Origin: Nesterenkonia xinjiangensis | Lineage (GTDB): Bacteria; Actinomycetota; Actinomycetes; Actinomycetales; Micrococcaceae | Reading direction: 5' to 3' | Length of the DNA: 64,000 bases | NCBI RefSeq assembly: GCF_013410745.1 | Contig: NZ_JACCFY010000001.1 | Span: 496,001 to 560,000, forward strand | Part shown: piece by piece, positions 9,312 through 19,043 of the stretch | Layout: each line of letters begins with the position of its first letter | How positions within the stretch are numbered: position 1 is the stretch's first letter | Made by a program: the position numbers and the translations under genes | Notes under the pieces: model-generated | What the model was told of the DNA's origin: nothing | What the model saw: only the letters and a program-made list of their open reading frames with translations | Databases searched by the model: none

Positions 9312-9607
9312 ATTCTTCTCCCCTTTCAGGAGTTTCTCTGTCAGACCACAGCCCATGTTCCGAGCTGTGACCAACGACACAGTAGCAACGGGATTCACTC
9401 CTGTGAAGAGGTTGCCAGAAGAAAGTAACTCAGAAGTCACATGCTGATCAGGCTGACAGGAAGCACCCGAGAGTCGATGAATCGTTCCAGGTCAGCGAGA
9501 CTCTGCGCGAAGATCAGACGACGAGGTCGTCGACGGCTACCAGATGTGCCGCCGCCGCGACTGAGCATCGTGGACCACCTGGCGCCGTGGCACTCCAGGG
9601 GACGTGT

Positions 9608-9613
9608 TACGAT
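9608..9613 (+). promoter_or_regulatory. Candidate -10 of the tetR/hydrolase promoter
   Basis: TACGAT lies 7 bases before the GTG at 9621, the layout expected for a leaderless mRNA. No clear -35 hexamer is seen. Confidence 0.4.
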
Positions 9614-9620
9614 ACGGACC

Positions 9621-10313
9621 GTGACGGATCTAAACCCAGATGTGACGACGAGACCACCTGGTCGCCCCCGTGACACCGCCAGAGAAGATGAGATTCTCGG
9701 TGTCGTCCTCGAGGTGCTGAGCACATCGGGCGTCGACGGTGTCACGTTCGAAGAAGTCGCTCGGCGCGCCCGAGCATCGAAACGCACTCTCTACCGCCGG
9801 TGGGCGACGAAGCAGGAGATGATCGTCGCCGCCATCAAGGCCGGTCCCGCCGCGGCGACCAAGCCCGAGCCGATCGACACGGGATCTCTGCGAGGAGATC
9901 TGCTGGCACTGCTCGAACGGCTGGAGGCGACGATGGACGCCGGCGAGCCCATCAGCCTGACGATCATGCAGGCAGGGTTGCGTGACCCTGAACTCTGCGA
10001 ACACATCGAGGCGTCAGCAGGTCCGACCGGCGCCCGCCTCACCGATGCCGTCCTGCAGTCCGCGATAGCCCGCGGTGAGCTCCCCGCGACAGCGGACCGC
10101 TTCGCCTATGAGGAAGTCGCCGCCGGGGCGCTCATCATCCGCAAGCTCAACGGCCTGTCGACCGACGCGACCTACCGCGAAATCCTGGTCGACGCGGTCC
10201 TGATCCCTGCGCTCCGCAGCGGCGTGGAAGCCGGCCAGCACGGCATCTTCTCCGGCGCGCCCACACCGTCAGCTCCGACCAGCACCGATGAACACGAGAG
10301 ACTCCATGACTGA
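9621..10313 (+). CDS. TetR/AcrR family transcriptional regulator
   Basis: A 230-residue repressor-type protein. The N-terminal helix-turn-helix reads GVDGVTFEEVARRARASKRTLYRRWATKQEMI at about residues 38-70 in two blocks, and the C-terminal half is a TetR ligand domain. The GTG at 9621 is chosen because PGRPRDTAREDEIL follows closely and a -10 hexamer precedes it; the frame is open back to 9441 without TetR-like sequence. Its end overlaps the start of the alpha/beta hydrolase gene, so it very likely controls that enzyme and itself. Confidence 0.9.
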   Translation: MTDLNPDVTTRPPGRPRDTAREDEILGVVLEVLSTSGVDGVTFEEVARRARASKRTLYRRWATKQEMIVAAIKAGPAAATKPEPIDTGSLRGDLLALLERLEATMDAGEPISLTIMQAGLRDPELCEHIEASAGPTGARLTDAVLQSAIARGELPATADRFAYEEVAAGALIIRKLNGLSTDATYREILVDAVLIPALRSGVEAGQHGIFSGAPTPSAPTSTDEHERLHD

Positions 10314-11187
10314 TCTCAGGATCCCAGGCTTCACCTACGACCGCCTCACCGGCACGGGCGGCGTCGGGCTCAACGTCGCGCATGGAGGGCACGGCCCGCC
10401 CGTCGTCCTCCTGCACGGCTTCCCGCAGACGCATCTGATGTGGAGCGCCGTCGCCGGTGACCTCAGCCGCGACCACTCCGTGATCGCCATCGATCTGCGA
10501 GGCTACGGGGACAGCGACAAGCCGGAGGCTGCGACGCCGGACACGTATTCGAAGCGCACCATGGCCTCGGACGTCGTCGAGGTCGCCATGCAGCTCGGTC
10601 ATGACCGATTCGCCGTCATCGGCCACGATCGTGGCGCGCTCGTCGGCGTCCGTGCCGGCCTCGATCACCCCGACACGATCACCCACACCGGGATACTGGA
10701 CGTGCTCCCGACGATGGACACCTGGGATGTCCTCCACGGCGTCGACGCCAAGATCGCCTGGCACCTCTACCTCATGGCGCAGCCCAGAGGGCTGCCCGAG
10801 AAAATGATCGAGGCAGTCGCCGGAGAGTTCTTCGCCTCGTTCCTCGACGCCTGGGACCCCACCGGCACCACCTTCTCCCCGGAGCTTCGAGCCCACTACG
10901 TGAGGGCGTCCACGGCGGCCGTGCCATCCATCGTCGCCGACTACCGAGCGACGGCGAGCATCGACCTGGACATGGATCGGGCAGATCGCGCGAACGGGCG
11001 ACGACTCTCGATGCCCGTGGCCGTCATCTCACAGGACTGGGGTAGCCAGCTCGGGTTCGACCCCACCCAGATCTGGGGTGCCTGGGCAGCCGACTTCACC
11101 TACGAACCGATCAACGCCGGGCACTTCATGGCCGAGGAGAATCCTGCCCGGATCGCTGAGTTCACCCGACGGCTCCTGGCTCGATAG
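10306..11187 (+). CDS. Alpha/beta hydrolase, haloacetate dehalogenase/epoxide hydrolase type
   Basis: A 293-residue alpha/beta hydrolase. The oxyanion-hole motif is LLHGFPQTHLMW and the nucleophile elbow GHDRGALVG carries Asp, not Ser, as in haloalkane/haloacetate dehalogenases and epoxide hydrolases. The catalytic His is in NAGHFMAEENP. The segments GILDVLPTMDTWD and AWHLYLMAQP resemble fluoroacetate dehalogenase around its His-Trp halide pocket, but here Trp and His occur in reversed order (A-W-H). An alternative ATG lies at 10288; 10306 has a better GAGAG ribosome site. It overlaps the end of tetR, so it is coupled to its probable regulator. Substrate unknown. Confidence 0.88.
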   Translation: MTDLRIPGFTYDRLTGTGGVGLNVAHGGHGPPVVLLHGFPQTHLMWSAVAGDLSRDHSVIAIDLRGYGDSDKPEAATPDTYSKRTMASDVVEVAMQLGHDRFAVIGHDRGALVGVRAGLDHPDTITHTGILDVLPTMDTWDVLHGVDAKIAWHLYLMAQPRGLPEKMIEAVAGEFFASFLDAWDPTGTTFSPELRAHYVRASTAAVPSIVADYRATASIDLDMDRADRANGRRLSMPVAVISQDWGSQLGFDPTQIWGAWAADFTYEPINAGHFMAEENPARIAEFTRRLLAR

Positions 11188-11242
11188 AACACGGAGCCGA
11201 CCGCCGGCCCTGCGACCATCCAGCACAGGGAGGGAGTCCCGA

Positions 11243-12325
11243 TCAGCTGCGGATGTAGGTCTCCCACTTGCGGGCCTGGTGCTCAGCCTCCACAGTGCGA
11301 ACCGTGCCGGACTTCGCGCGCATGACGATCGAATGGGTCGTGACCCGCTCGCCCTCATAGCGCACACCGCGCAGCAGGTCGCCGTCGGTGATGCCGGTGG
11401 CGGCGAAGTAGCAGTTGTCAGAGGTCACGAGCTGCTCGGTGGTGAGGATGTCCGAGACGTCATGTCCCGCGGCCTCGGCAGCCTCACGCTCGGCGTCGTC
11501 GGTGGGGGCCAGACGGCCCTGGATGACGCCGCCGATCGCGCGGATGGCGCAGGCGGTCACGATGCCTTCCGGAGTGCCCCCGATCCCCATCAGCGCGTCC
11601 ACGCCGGAGCCTTCGCGGGCCGCGGCGATCCCGCCGGCCACGTCCCCGTCCATGATGAACCGGGTGCGGGCCCCCGCATTGCGGATGTCCTCCACCAGCT
11701 GTGCGTGGCGCGGGCGGTCCAGCACACAGACATTCAGCTGGTTGATGCGCTTGCCCTTGGCCTTGGCGATCAGGTGCAGGTTCTGCTTGACCGGAAGGCG
11801 CAGGTCCACCATGTCTGCCGCCTCAGGACCGGTGACCAGCTTGTCCATGTAGAAGACCGACGAGGGGTCGAACATCGAACCCCGCTCGGCCACGGCCAGC
11901 ACCGCCAGCGCATTGTTGTAGCCCAGCGCGGTCAGCCGGGTCCCATCGATCGGATCGACGGCGACGTCGGCCTCCGGCCCGGCGCCATTGCCCACCCGTT
12001 CACCGTTGAAGAGCATAGGCGCCTCGTCCTTCTCCCCTTCACCGATGACGACCACGCCGTTGAGGTTCACCGTGTCGAGAAGGGAGCGCATGGCGTCCAC
12101 GGCGGCACCGTCGGCGCCGTTCTTGTCACCATGGCCGACCCAGGCACCGCCGGCGATGGCGGCCGCCTCGGTCACGCGGACGAGCTCGAGGGCCAGGTTC
12201 CGGTCCGGCTCGGAGTCCCCCACCGCCAGCCGGGGCGAGAGATGCGAGTAGTCCTGCGGGCTCTCGGCACTCGGGGCGGGGGTCGTCGTTTCAGTCTCGG
12301 ACTCGTTGGACACGTCGTCAGCCAC
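11243..12325 (-). CDS. glpX: Fructose-1,6-bisphosphatase class II (GlpX)
   Basis: GlpX removes the 1-phosphate of fructose-1,6-bisphosphate in gluconeogenesis. The 360-residue protein shows [29 protein letters not shown] (metal-binding Glu/Asp), [12 protein letters not shown] and [15 protein letters not shown], all class II signatures. Actinobacteria generally rely on this class. The start is the GTG at 12325, preceded by GAGACGAACAG; an Arg-rich frame continues upstream through a 12-bp repeat and is not protein-like. A TATCAT -10 lies 55 bases upstream. In M. tuberculosis glpX sits beside fumC and a DUF4245 gene; here those are 11-13 kb away. Confidence 0.95.
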   Translation of the reverse strand: MADDVSNESETETTTPAPSAESPQDYSHLSPRLAVGDSEPDRNLALELVRVTEAAAIAGGAWVGHGDKNGADGAAVDAMRSLLDTVNLNGVVVIGEGEKDEAPMLFNGERVGNGAGPEADVAVDPIDGTRLTALGYNNALAVLAVAERGSMFDPSSVFYMDKLVTGPEAADMVDLRLPVKQNLHLIAKAKGKRINQLNVCVLDRPRHAQLVEDIRNAGARTRFIMDGDVAGGIAAAREGSGVDALMGIGGTPEGIVTACAIRAIGGVIQGRLAPTDDAEREAAEAAGHDVSDILTTEQLVTSDNCYFAATGITDGDLLRGVRYEGERVTTHSIVMRAKSGTVRTVEAEHQARKWETYIRS

Positions 12326-12379
12326 CTGTTCGTCTCGCCGTGGACGGCTTCGTCGCCGCCCGTTGCTGTCGGTGCCTCG

Positions 12380-12385
12380 ATGATA
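12380..12385 (-). promoter_or_regulatory. Candidate -10 of the glpX promoter
   Basis: Read on the minus strand this is TATCAT, five of six matches to the consensus. It lies about 55 bases upstream of the glpX GTG. A good -35 is not visible. Confidence 0.35.
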
Positions 12386-12475
12386 ACGCGGCGCATGCCC
12401 GGAGGAGCTGGTGACCGGCGGGTACAGGCGCCTGTGACGTGTAAGGTTCTGCTCACGCAGCCGGGCGGACAATGT

Positions 12476-12543
<68 letters not shown>

Positions 12544-12589
12544 GCCGGCGGCGCGGGCAGGCGAGCCCCTGCCTCCACGCCTGCGGGTT

Positions 12590-12830
12590 CCTCCACCCCT
12601 GCTCGCCTCCTGCCCGAACGGATCGCCCACCTCGCCGACGAACCCGCACTCAGACCGGCTCAGAGGCTGCCCGCCCCGACATCCTCTCGATCACCTGCAC
12701 CGGACGCTGCGCCCCCTCCCGGCTGCGAGATCCCCGTGCTTCGTTGCGATATCGACCACCGGCTCCCCTACCCGGCAGGGGCCACCACCGGGGACAACCT
12801 CCAAGCACTCTGCCGCATGAGGGCGGCACC
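12590..12830 (+). pseudogene. Relic of a DUF222/HNH endonuclease gene (13E12 type)
   Basis: On the + strand, positions of about 12715-12815 read PPPGCEIPVLRCDIDHR followed by LPYPAGATTGDNLQALCR. This is the C-terminal HNH nuclease core typical of the multicopy DUF222-HNH genes of actinobacteria (C-D-x-D-H, then N-L-x-x-L-C-R). The expected R-x-H-H after the last Cys is lost, no start codon or DUF222 domain lies upstream, and the frame runs into the next gene antisense. I read this as a decayed fragment. The remainder of the 535-base gap between glpX and the ligase gene holds only the minisatellite and glpX promoter. Confidence 0.6.
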
Positions 12831-12860
12831 CCAGGGTCCCGTGCTCAGCGTGCCCACCCC

Positions 12861-14525
12861 TCAGTCGGCGCGCGCGTCGTCGACCGCTCCCGGGGTGGCG
12901 AGCAGGTCGAGGGCCTCATCCCGCATCTGGACCTTGCGCACCTTCCCGGTCACGGTCGTGGGGAACTCGTCGACGACTGTCACGTACCGGGGGATCTTGT
13001 ACCGCGCCAGACGACCATGGCAGAACCCCCGCAGCGCCGTTACGGTGAGCGGCTCGGCCCCGTCGCGCAGCCGCACCCAGGCCATGAGCTCTTCGCCGTA
13101 CTTCTCGTCCGGCACTCCGATCACCTGGACGTCGACGATGTCCGGATGGGAGTAGAGGAACTCCTCGATCTCTCGGGGGTAGATGTTCTCCCCTCCCCGG
13201 ATCACCATGTCCTTCATCCGGCCGGTGATCTGCACGTACCCGGCACTGTCCATCCGTGCCATGTCCCCGGTGTGCATCCACCCCTCGGCGTCCACCGCCT
13301 CGGCCGTCCTGTCGGGCTGGTCCCAGTAGCCCTGCATGACCAGATATCCGCGGGTGCACAGCTCGCCGTCGCGATCCACAGGCAGGGTCACCCCACTGAC
13401 CGGGTCCACCACCTTGACCTCCACGTGCGGGCCTGCACGTCCCACGGTTCCCACCCGGCGGCCCAGCTCGTCGTTCACGTGCGTCTGCAGAGACACCGGT
13501 GAGGTCTCAGTCATGCCGTAGCAGATGGTGACCTCTTCCATATGCATCACCTCGATCACCTGCCGCATGATCTCCTGCGGACACGACGAGCCGGCCATGA
13601 TGCCGGTGCGCAGGCTGCTCAGATCGAAGGAGTCGCGGTCCTCGAGCCCGAGCTCGGCGATGAACATCGTGGGCACGCCGTAGAGGCTGGTGCAGCGCTC
13701 GTCCTGCACGGTCTGCAGCGTGATGCGCGGATCGAACGTCGGAGCGGGGATGACCATGGCCGCACCGTGGGTGGTGGCTCCGAGGTTTCCCATGGCCATC
13801 CCAAAGCAGTGGTAGAAGGGCACCGGGATGCAGATCCGGTCCCGTGCGGTGTATCGACAGGTCTCCCCCACGAAGAAGCCGTTGTTCAGGATGTTGCGAT
13901 GGGTCAGCGTCGCACCCTTGGGGAAGCCGGTGGTCCCGGACGTGTATTGGATGTTGATCGGGTCGCCCGGGTCCAGCCCGGCGGCGACAGCGGCAAGCGT
14001 CTCCTCATCCGGCTCCGGGACCATCAGCTCCTCCCACTCCGGGGAGCCCAGGATCACCCTGAGCTCCAAAGCGCCCAGCTCCTGTTCGGCGGCGCGCAGC
14101 ATGGCCGGATAGTCCTGGCCGCGGACGACGTCGGAGGCGATCACGACGGTGATGCCCGCCTGTCCGAGCACGTGGTTCAGCTCGTGCTGGCGGTAGGCGG
14201 GATTGATGGTGACCATGATCGCGCCCAGCTCGGCGGTCGCGTACTGGGTCAGCGTCCATTCCCAACGGTTCGGGCTCCAGAGGCCGACCCGCTGCCCTGT
14301 CCTGACTCCGGCGCGATGCAGTCCGGTGGCCAGCCGACGCACGTCGCGGCGGAACTCGGCGTAGGTCCAGCGCCGGCCGTGATGGACGTCCACCAGCGCC
14401 TCCCGCTCACCATGCTCCTCGACGGTGAGCCGGAGGTTGTCGCTGATGGTGGTCTCCAGCAGGGCCGGCTCGACCGGGCCGACGTCGTATGCGAGGGTGT
14501 CGCGGGTCTCATGGCTCAGGTTCAT
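12861..14525 (-). CDS. AMP-binding acyl-CoA synthetase (FadD-like)
   Basis: This 554-residue enzyme activates a carboxylic acid with ATP and CoA. Motifs in order: [18 protein letters not shown] (P-loop, A3), [12 protein letters not shown] (A5), [15 protein letters not shown] and [15 protein letters not shown] (A7), [21 protein letters not shown] (A8) and a catalytic Lys in [11 protein letters not shown] (A10). The subfamily resembles medium-chain/branched acyl ligases such as FadD35. It lies beside a TetR gene and the methylcrotonyl-CoA carboxylase operon, so it probably supplies branched acyl-CoA to that pathway; this is an inference from position. Confidence 0.92.
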   Translation of the reverse strand: MNLSHETRDTLAYDVGPVEPALLETTISDNLRLTVEEHGEREALVDVHHGRRWTYAEFRRDVRRLATGLHRAGVRTGQRVGLWSPNRWEWTLTQYATAELGAIMVTINPAYRQHELNHVLGQAGITVVIASDVVRGQDYPAMLRAAEQELGALELRVILGSPEWEELMVPEPDEETLAAVAAGLDPGDPINIQYTSGTTGFPKGATLTHRNILNNGFFVGETCRYTARDRICIPVPFYHCFGMAMGNLGATTHGAAMVIPAPTFDPRITLQTVQDERCTSLYGVPTMFIAELGLEDRDSFDLSSLRTGIMAGSSCPQEIMRQVIEVMHMEEVTICYGMTETSPVSLQTHVNDELGRRVGTVGRAGPHVEVKVVDPVSGVTLPVDRDGELCTRGYLVMQGYWDQPDRTAEAVDAEGWMHTGDMARMDSAGYVQITGRMKDMVIRGGENIYPREIEEFLYSHPDIVDVQVIGVPDEKYGEELMAWVRLRDGAEPLTVTALRGFCHGRLARYKIPRYVTVVDEFPTTVTGKVRKVQMRDEALDLLATPGAVDDARAD

Positions 14526-14656
14526 CTGTGCTCCGGATCCTGCCGAGGATAGTGGCGACGTCCGATGGATGACGACAGGGTCGAAGCTAACAACACGGTG
14601 AGGTGGATCACAACACTTCGGCCAGGAGAACTGCAGGGCAGCCTGCGGAACCCTGC

Positions 14657-15292
14657 TCAGCGGGGCATTTCGACCTCCACGGCGGCGCGCGCCATGACCT
14701 CCAGGGCGCGGGCGCCGATCTGCGAGGTCCGCGCCGAGGGGGCCTGGCCATGGAAGTGCCTGAGCGAGTGGGCGGTGGAGTTGATCAGACCGAAGAGGCC
14801 ATGGACGCGGATCCGCAGCTCCTCGGCATCCGCCGTCGGATGGAGGGCACTGATGCTCTCGGCCCAGATGTCCATGTATTCGCGCTGCATCCGGCGGATG
14901 CGCCGCCGGTCGTCGTCCGCCAGACGGCCCAGCTCCTGCTCCTGCACCCGGATGACCTCAGGGTTGCCCAGCGCGAAGCGCACCTGGAAGGCGATGAGCC
15001 GATGCAGCCTCTCCTCCGGGGACAGCGACTGGGCACGCAGCTGCTCGGCACCTTCGAGCAGCTCCTCGCTCACCCCCAGCAGCAGCTGGCAGAGCATGTC
15101 CCGCTTTCCCTTGAAATGGCGGTAGATGGCCTGGCCAGTCACTCCCACCTCACCGCCGATGTCGTCCAGCGCCACGGCGGAGAAGCCGCGAGTGCCGAAG
15201 AGCCGGCCGGCTGCCTCGAGGAGTTCCCCGCGGCGCCGGTCCTTCTCCTGCTGGCGGCGCGTGAGCGGGGCACCCTCAGGGATGGACATCAT
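14657..15292 (-). CDS. TetR family regulator of the acyl-CoA degradation locus
   Basis: A 211-residue TetR protein. The helix-turn-helix lies in [25 protein letters not shown] in two blocks at about 33-57; the ligand domain ends in [11 protein letters not shown]. The ATG at 15292 has a GGGGG ribosome site; another ATG at 15328 would place the start inside the palindrome at 15321-15336. It is divergent from accD1 and has the same position as the TetR gene Rv2506 beside the M. tuberculosis accD1 operon. It most likely represses the carboxylase operon until an acyl-CoA binds. Confidence 0.9.
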   Translation of the reverse strand: MMSIPEGAPLTRRQQEKDRRRGELLEAAGRLFGTRGFSAVALDDIGGEVGVTGQAIYRHFKGKRDMLCQLLLGVSEELLEGAEQLRAQSLSPEERLHRLIAFQVRFALGNPEVIRVQEQELGRLADDDRRRIRRMQREYMDIWAESISALHPTADAEELRIRVHGLFGLINSTAHSLRHFHGQAPSARTSQIGARALEVMARAAVEVEMPR

Positions 15293-15320
15293 GTGATCAC
15301 CCCCACTAGAGTCGCTTTCA

Positions 15321-15336
15321 GTGAACATCGGTTAAC
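15321..15336. promoter_or_regulatory. Probable TetR operator between tetR and accD1
   Basis: GTGAACATCGGTTAAC is an imperfect palindrome with half-sites GTnAAC and GTTnAC separated by four bases. This spacing and half-site type are common for TetR regulators of acyl-CoA metabolism. It lies 30 bases upstream of the accD1 GTG and 29 upstream of the chosen tetR start, so one protein could control both directions. Confidence 0.55.
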
Positions 15337-15365
15337 TCAAATCTACCGGACTGCAGGAGGACGAC

Positions 15366-16994
15366 GTGGAGCCACGGGGCATCTCGCAGATCCTCTCCAG
15401 CGCCGTGGACCCTCGGGACGAGACCTTTCAGGCCAACGCCCGACGGAACCGCGAGCTGCGGGCAGAGCTGCGCCAGACTCTGCGCCGCACCGCCCTGGGC
15501 GGCTCGGAGAAGTCCCGGCAGCGCCACCAACAGCGTGGCAAGCTGCTCCCCCGCGAACGCGTGGACCGGCTCCTCGACGCCGGCAGCCCTTTCCTGGAGA
15601 TCGGCGCCCTGGCCGCCCACGGCATGTACGAGGACTCCTCCCCCGGCGCCGGCATCATCACCGGCATCGGGCTCGTGCACGGCAGACAGGTGATGGTGGT
15701 CTGCAACGACTCCACCGTCAAAGGGGGCACCTACTTCCCCCTGACGGTGAAGAAGCACCTGCGCGCCCAGCGGATCGCCGCGGAGAACCACCTGCCCTGC
15801 CTCTACCTGGTGGACTCCGGAGGAGCCTTCCTCCCGATGCAGGACGAGGTCTTTCCCGATGAGGACCACTTCGGCCGGATCTTCTACCACCAGTCCCAAC
15901 TCTCCGCGCAGGGCATCCCCCAGATCGCCGCGGTGCTGGGCTCCTGCACCGCTGGCGGGGCGTATGTGCCGGCGATGAGTGACGAATCGGTGATCGTGCG
16001 CAACCAGGGCACCATCTTCCTCGGTGGCCCGCCGCTGGTGAAGGCCGCCACCGGAGAGGTCGTCACGCCCGAGGAACTGGGCGGTGCCAAGGTCCACACC
16101 GCCCAGTCCGGAGTCGCCGACCACATCGCCGAGGACGACGACCACGCCCTGCAGATCGCCCGAGACATCGTCGCCACCCTCCCGCCCCCGGGGCCGCGGG
16201 CCTGGGAACGCGCGGAGGCGGCACCCCCGCCCCGGCTTGACGTCGCCGAGCTTGACGGCATCATCCCGCAGGACGTCAACCGGCCCTACGACGTCCACGA
16301 GATCATCGCCCGGATCGTCGACGACGGCGCCTTCCACGAGTTCAAGCGCGACTACGGCACCACCCTGGTCACCGGATTCGCCCACCTCGACGGGCACCCG
16401 GTGGGCATCGTGGCGAACAACGGGATCCTGTTCTCCGAATCCTCGCTGAAGGGCGCTCACTTCATCGAGCTGTGCGACCAGCGCGGCATCCCGCTGCTGT
16501 TCCTGCAGAACATCTCCGGCTTCATGGTGGGCCGTGACTACGAGGCCGGGGGCATCGCCAAGAACGGCGCCAAGATGGTCACCGCCGTGGCCACCACCCG
16601 GGTGCCGAAGATCACCGTGATCATCGGCGGCTCCTTCGGCGCCGGGAACTATTCGATGTGCGGCCGTGCCTACTCCCCACGGTTCCTGTTCACCTGGCCC
16701 AATGCGCGGATCTCCGTCATGGGGGGAGAACAGGCCGCCGCGGTGCTGGCCACGGTGAAGCGCGACCAGATCGAATCCGCCGGAGACGACTGGAGCCACC
16801 AGGAGGAGGAGTCCTTCAAGGAGCCCATCCGACAGACCTACGAGCACCAGGGGCAGCCGTACTACTCCTCGGCCCGGCTCTGGGACGACGGCATCATCGA
16901 CCCAGCCGACACCCGCCGAGTGCTCGCCATGGCGCTGGAGGTCTGCTCGCGGGCACCCCTGCCGGAGTCGAACTTCGGCCTGTTCAGGATGTAG
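15366..16994 (+). CDS. accD1: Acyl-CoA carboxylase carboxyltransferase, methylcrotonyl-CoA type (AccD1/MccB)
   Basis: The 542-residue beta subunit transfers carboxyl from biotin to an acyl-CoA. Residues [25 protein letters not shown] (in two blocks), [14 protein letters not shown] and [16 protein letters not shown] form the N-terminal crotonase-like half; [20 protein letters not shown] and [16 protein letters not shown] the C-terminal half. The A-x-M-x-x-G-A-x-N-Y-S-M-C-G-R signature points to methylcrotonyl-CoA carboxylase more than to propionyl-CoA carboxylase. The GTG at 15366 follows GCAGGAGG. It is first in an operon with accA1, an acyl-CoA dehydrogenase, MaoC and CitE-like genes, as in M. 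tuberculosis Rv2502c-Rv2498c, where this complex serves leucine breakdown. Confidence 0.94.
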   Translation: MEPRGISQILSSAVDPRDETFQANARRNRELRAELRQTLRRTALGGSEKSRQRHQQRGKLLPRERVDRLLDAGSPFLEIGALAAHGMYEDSSPGAGIITGIGLVHGRQVMVVCNDSTVKGGTYFPLTVKKHLRAQRIAAENHLPCLYLVDSGGAFLPMQDEVFPDEDHFGRIFYHQSQLSAQGIPQIAAVLGSCTAGGAYVPAMSDESVIVRNQGTIFLGGPPLVKAATGEVVTPEELGGAKVHTAQSGVADHIAEDDDHALQIARDIVATLPPPGPRAWERAEAAPPPRLDVAELDGIIPQDVNRPYDVHEIIARIVDDGAFHEFKRDYGTTLVTGFAHLDGHPVGIVANNGILFSESSLKGAHFIELCDQRGIPLLFLQNISGFMVGRDYEAGGIAKNGAKMVTAVATTRVPKITVIIGGSFGAGNYSMCGRAYSPRFLFTWPNARISVMGGEQAAAVLATVKRDQIESAGDDWSHQEEESFKEPIRQTYEHQGQPYYSSARLWDDGIIDPADTRRVLAMALEVCSRAPLPESNFGLFRM

Positions 16995-17002
16995 GAGACC
17001 AG

Positions 17003-19039
17003 ATGCCGCAGCACCCGAGGACCCGTCCCGCCCCGCTGTTCTCCACCGTGCTGGTGGCCAACCGCGGGGAGATCGCCTGCCGGGTGATCGCCACCCTGCA
17101 CCGGCTGGGGATCGCCTCAGTGGCGGTGCACTCAGAAGCCGACGCCGACGCCGCCCACGTCCGCCTGGCGGACCGTTCCGTCTGCCTGGGTCCGGCCGCG
17201 GCCTCTGCCTCCTATCTGGACATCGAGGCGGTCCTCGAGGCCGCCCGCGTCACCGGGGCGCAGGCCATCCATCCTGGCTATGGCTTCCTCTCCGAGAACG
17301 CCGCCTTCGCCCGGGCCTGTGCAGAGGCCGGCATCGTGTTCATCGGCCCCGGAGTCCGCGCCCTAGAGATCATGGGCGACAAGATCCGCTCGAAGGACCA
17401 CGTGGCCGCCGCCGGTGTGCCCCTGGTCGAGGGCGTCTCCACACCCGGGCTGGGTGACGACGAACTGGTCGCCGCGGCCGCGGGGATGACCTTTCCTGCG
17501 CTGATCAAGCCCTCGGCCGGAGGCGGTGGCAAGGGGATGCAGGTGGTCGAGCGCTTCGAGGATCTCGCCGCCGCGCTGCCGGCGGCACGGCGGGTCGCCC
17601 GGTCTGCATTCGGGGACGACGCGCTGATGATCGAGCAGCTGATCCGCTCCCCCCGGCATATCGAGGTTCAGGTGCTCGCCGACGACCATGGGCGCGTCAT
17701 CCACCTCGGCGAGCGCGAATGCTCCCTGCAGCGCCGCCATCAGAAGGTCATCGAGGAGGCCCCCTCCCCGCTGCTGCTGGACTCCCCCGACGGTGAGCGG
17801 CTCCGGGCCGAGCTGGGTGAGGCCGCCTGCGAGGCGGCACGCAGCGTGGACTACCGCGGTGCCGGCACGGTGGAGTTCCTGGTCTCCGACGCGCAGCCGG
17901 AGAAGTTCTTCTTCATGGAGATGAACACCCGCCTGCAGGTAGAGCACCCGGTCACCGAGGAGATCACCGGGGTGGACCTGGTGGAGCAGCAGGTGCGCAT
18001 CGCCGCCGGCCAGCCGCTGGAGCTCACCCAGGACGACGTCGTCCTCACCGGTCATGCCATCGAGGCGCGCGTCTACGCGGAGACCCCCGAGGCAGGGTTC
18101 ATGCCCTCCACCGGCCGCATCCTGCACCTGCATGAACCCTCCGGGCCCGGGGTCCGGGTGGCCTCCGGGCTGCGTGAAGGCTCCTCCGTCGGGGTGAACT
18201 ATGACCCGATGCTGGCCAAAGTGATCGCCTCCGGCCCGAATCGGGAGCAGGCGCTGGCGCGGCTGCACCGCGCACTCGGCGAGACCGTGGTGCTCGGGGT
18301 CCAGACGAACCTGGCCTACCTGCGCGGTCTGCTCGCCGACGAGGACGTCCGGGCAGGGCGGATGGACACCACGCTGATCGAGCGCCGGCTTCCCGAGCTC
18401 GAGTTCCCCCGGCCCGACGACGACGCACTCACCGCCGCGGCTCTGCACCTGGCCGGACCACAGGCCGGGCCGGCGTCGGGCATGGGATCAGGCTGGACCA
18501 GCGACGGTTGGCGGCTGACCGAGCCGGCGGTGCCCACCCTGCTGGTCACCCACTGCTCCCCCGGCGGGGAGCAGCTCACCGCCATGGTGCAGCTCGACGG
18601 CACCGCGACGCTGACCCCGCTGCCGACCGGCGCCTCGACCTCCCGCCCCGGGACGCACCTGCTGACCCGTGAGACACGGTCCCGACCGGTGGCGCTCGTG
18701 CGGGACGGCGCGGAGGTCTGGGTGTGGGCGGGCGGCCTCACCGTCCGGCTGACCGTGGCGGACCGGCGAGCGCAGACGGTGACCGCTCTCACCCAGCGGG
18801 AGGCCGAGCTCTCCGAGGCGTCGCCGGAGGTCACCGCACCGCTGCCCGGCACCGTGATCGCCGTCGAGGCCGACACCGGCACGCAGGTGACCGCCGGGGA
18901 TCCCCTGGTGACGATCGAGGCGATGAAGATGGAGCATCGGATGCTCGCCCCGTTCGACGGCACGGTGAGCATCGCCGTGGCCGCCGGAGACCAGGTGTCG
19001 CTCGGCCAGGTGCTGGCGACCGTGACCAAGGAGGACTGA
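17003..19039 (+). CDS. accA1: Acyl-CoA carboxylase alpha subunit: biotin carboxylase plus biotin carrier (AccA1)
   Basis: A 678-residue partner of AccD1. The biotin carboxylase part (about 12-460) shows VLVANRGEIACRVI, HPGYGFLSENAAFA, the ATP-grasp KPSAGGGGKGMQ, HIEVQVLADDHG and FMEMNTRLQVEHPVTE. The carrier domain at the C-terminus has the biotinylated lysine in VTIEAMKMEHRM. A linker of about 150 residues joins them. The ATG at 17003 is 8 bases after the accD1 stop; the frame is open further upstream only inside accD1. The acyl-CoA dehydrogenase gene begins 4 bases after its stop. Confidence 0.95.
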   Translation: MPQHPRTRPAPLFSTVLVANRGEIACRVIATLHRLGIASVAVHSEADADAAHVRLADRSVCLGPAAASASYLDIEAVLEAARVTGAQAIHPGYGFLSENAAFARACAEAGIVFIGPGVRALEIMGDKIRSKDHVAAAGVPLVEGVSTPGLGDDELVAAAAGMTFPALIKPSAGGGGKGMQVVERFEDLAAALPAARRVARSAFGDDALMIEQLIRSPRHIEVQVLADDHGRVIHLGERECSLQRRHQKVIEEAPSPLLLDSPDGERLRAELGEAACEAARSVDYRGAGTVEFLVSDAQPEKFFFMEMNTRLQVEHPVTEEITGVDLVEQQVRIAAGQPLELTQDDVVLTGHAIEARVYAETPEAGFMPSTGRILHLHEPSGPGVRVASGLREGSSVGVNYDPMLAKVIASGPNREQALARLHRALGETVVLGVQTNLAYLRGLLADEDVRAGRMDTTLIERRLPELEFPRPDDDALTAAALHLAGPQAGPASGMGSGWTSDGWRLTEPAVPTLLVTHCSPGGEQLTAMVQLDGTATLTPLPTGASTSRPGTHLLTRETRSRPVALVRDGAEVWVWAGGLTVRLTVADRRAQTVTALTQREAELSEASPEVTAPLPGTVIAVEADTGTQVTAGDPLVTIEAMKMEHRMLAPFDGTVSIAVAAGDQVSLGQVLATVTKED

Positions 19040-19043
19040 ACCC

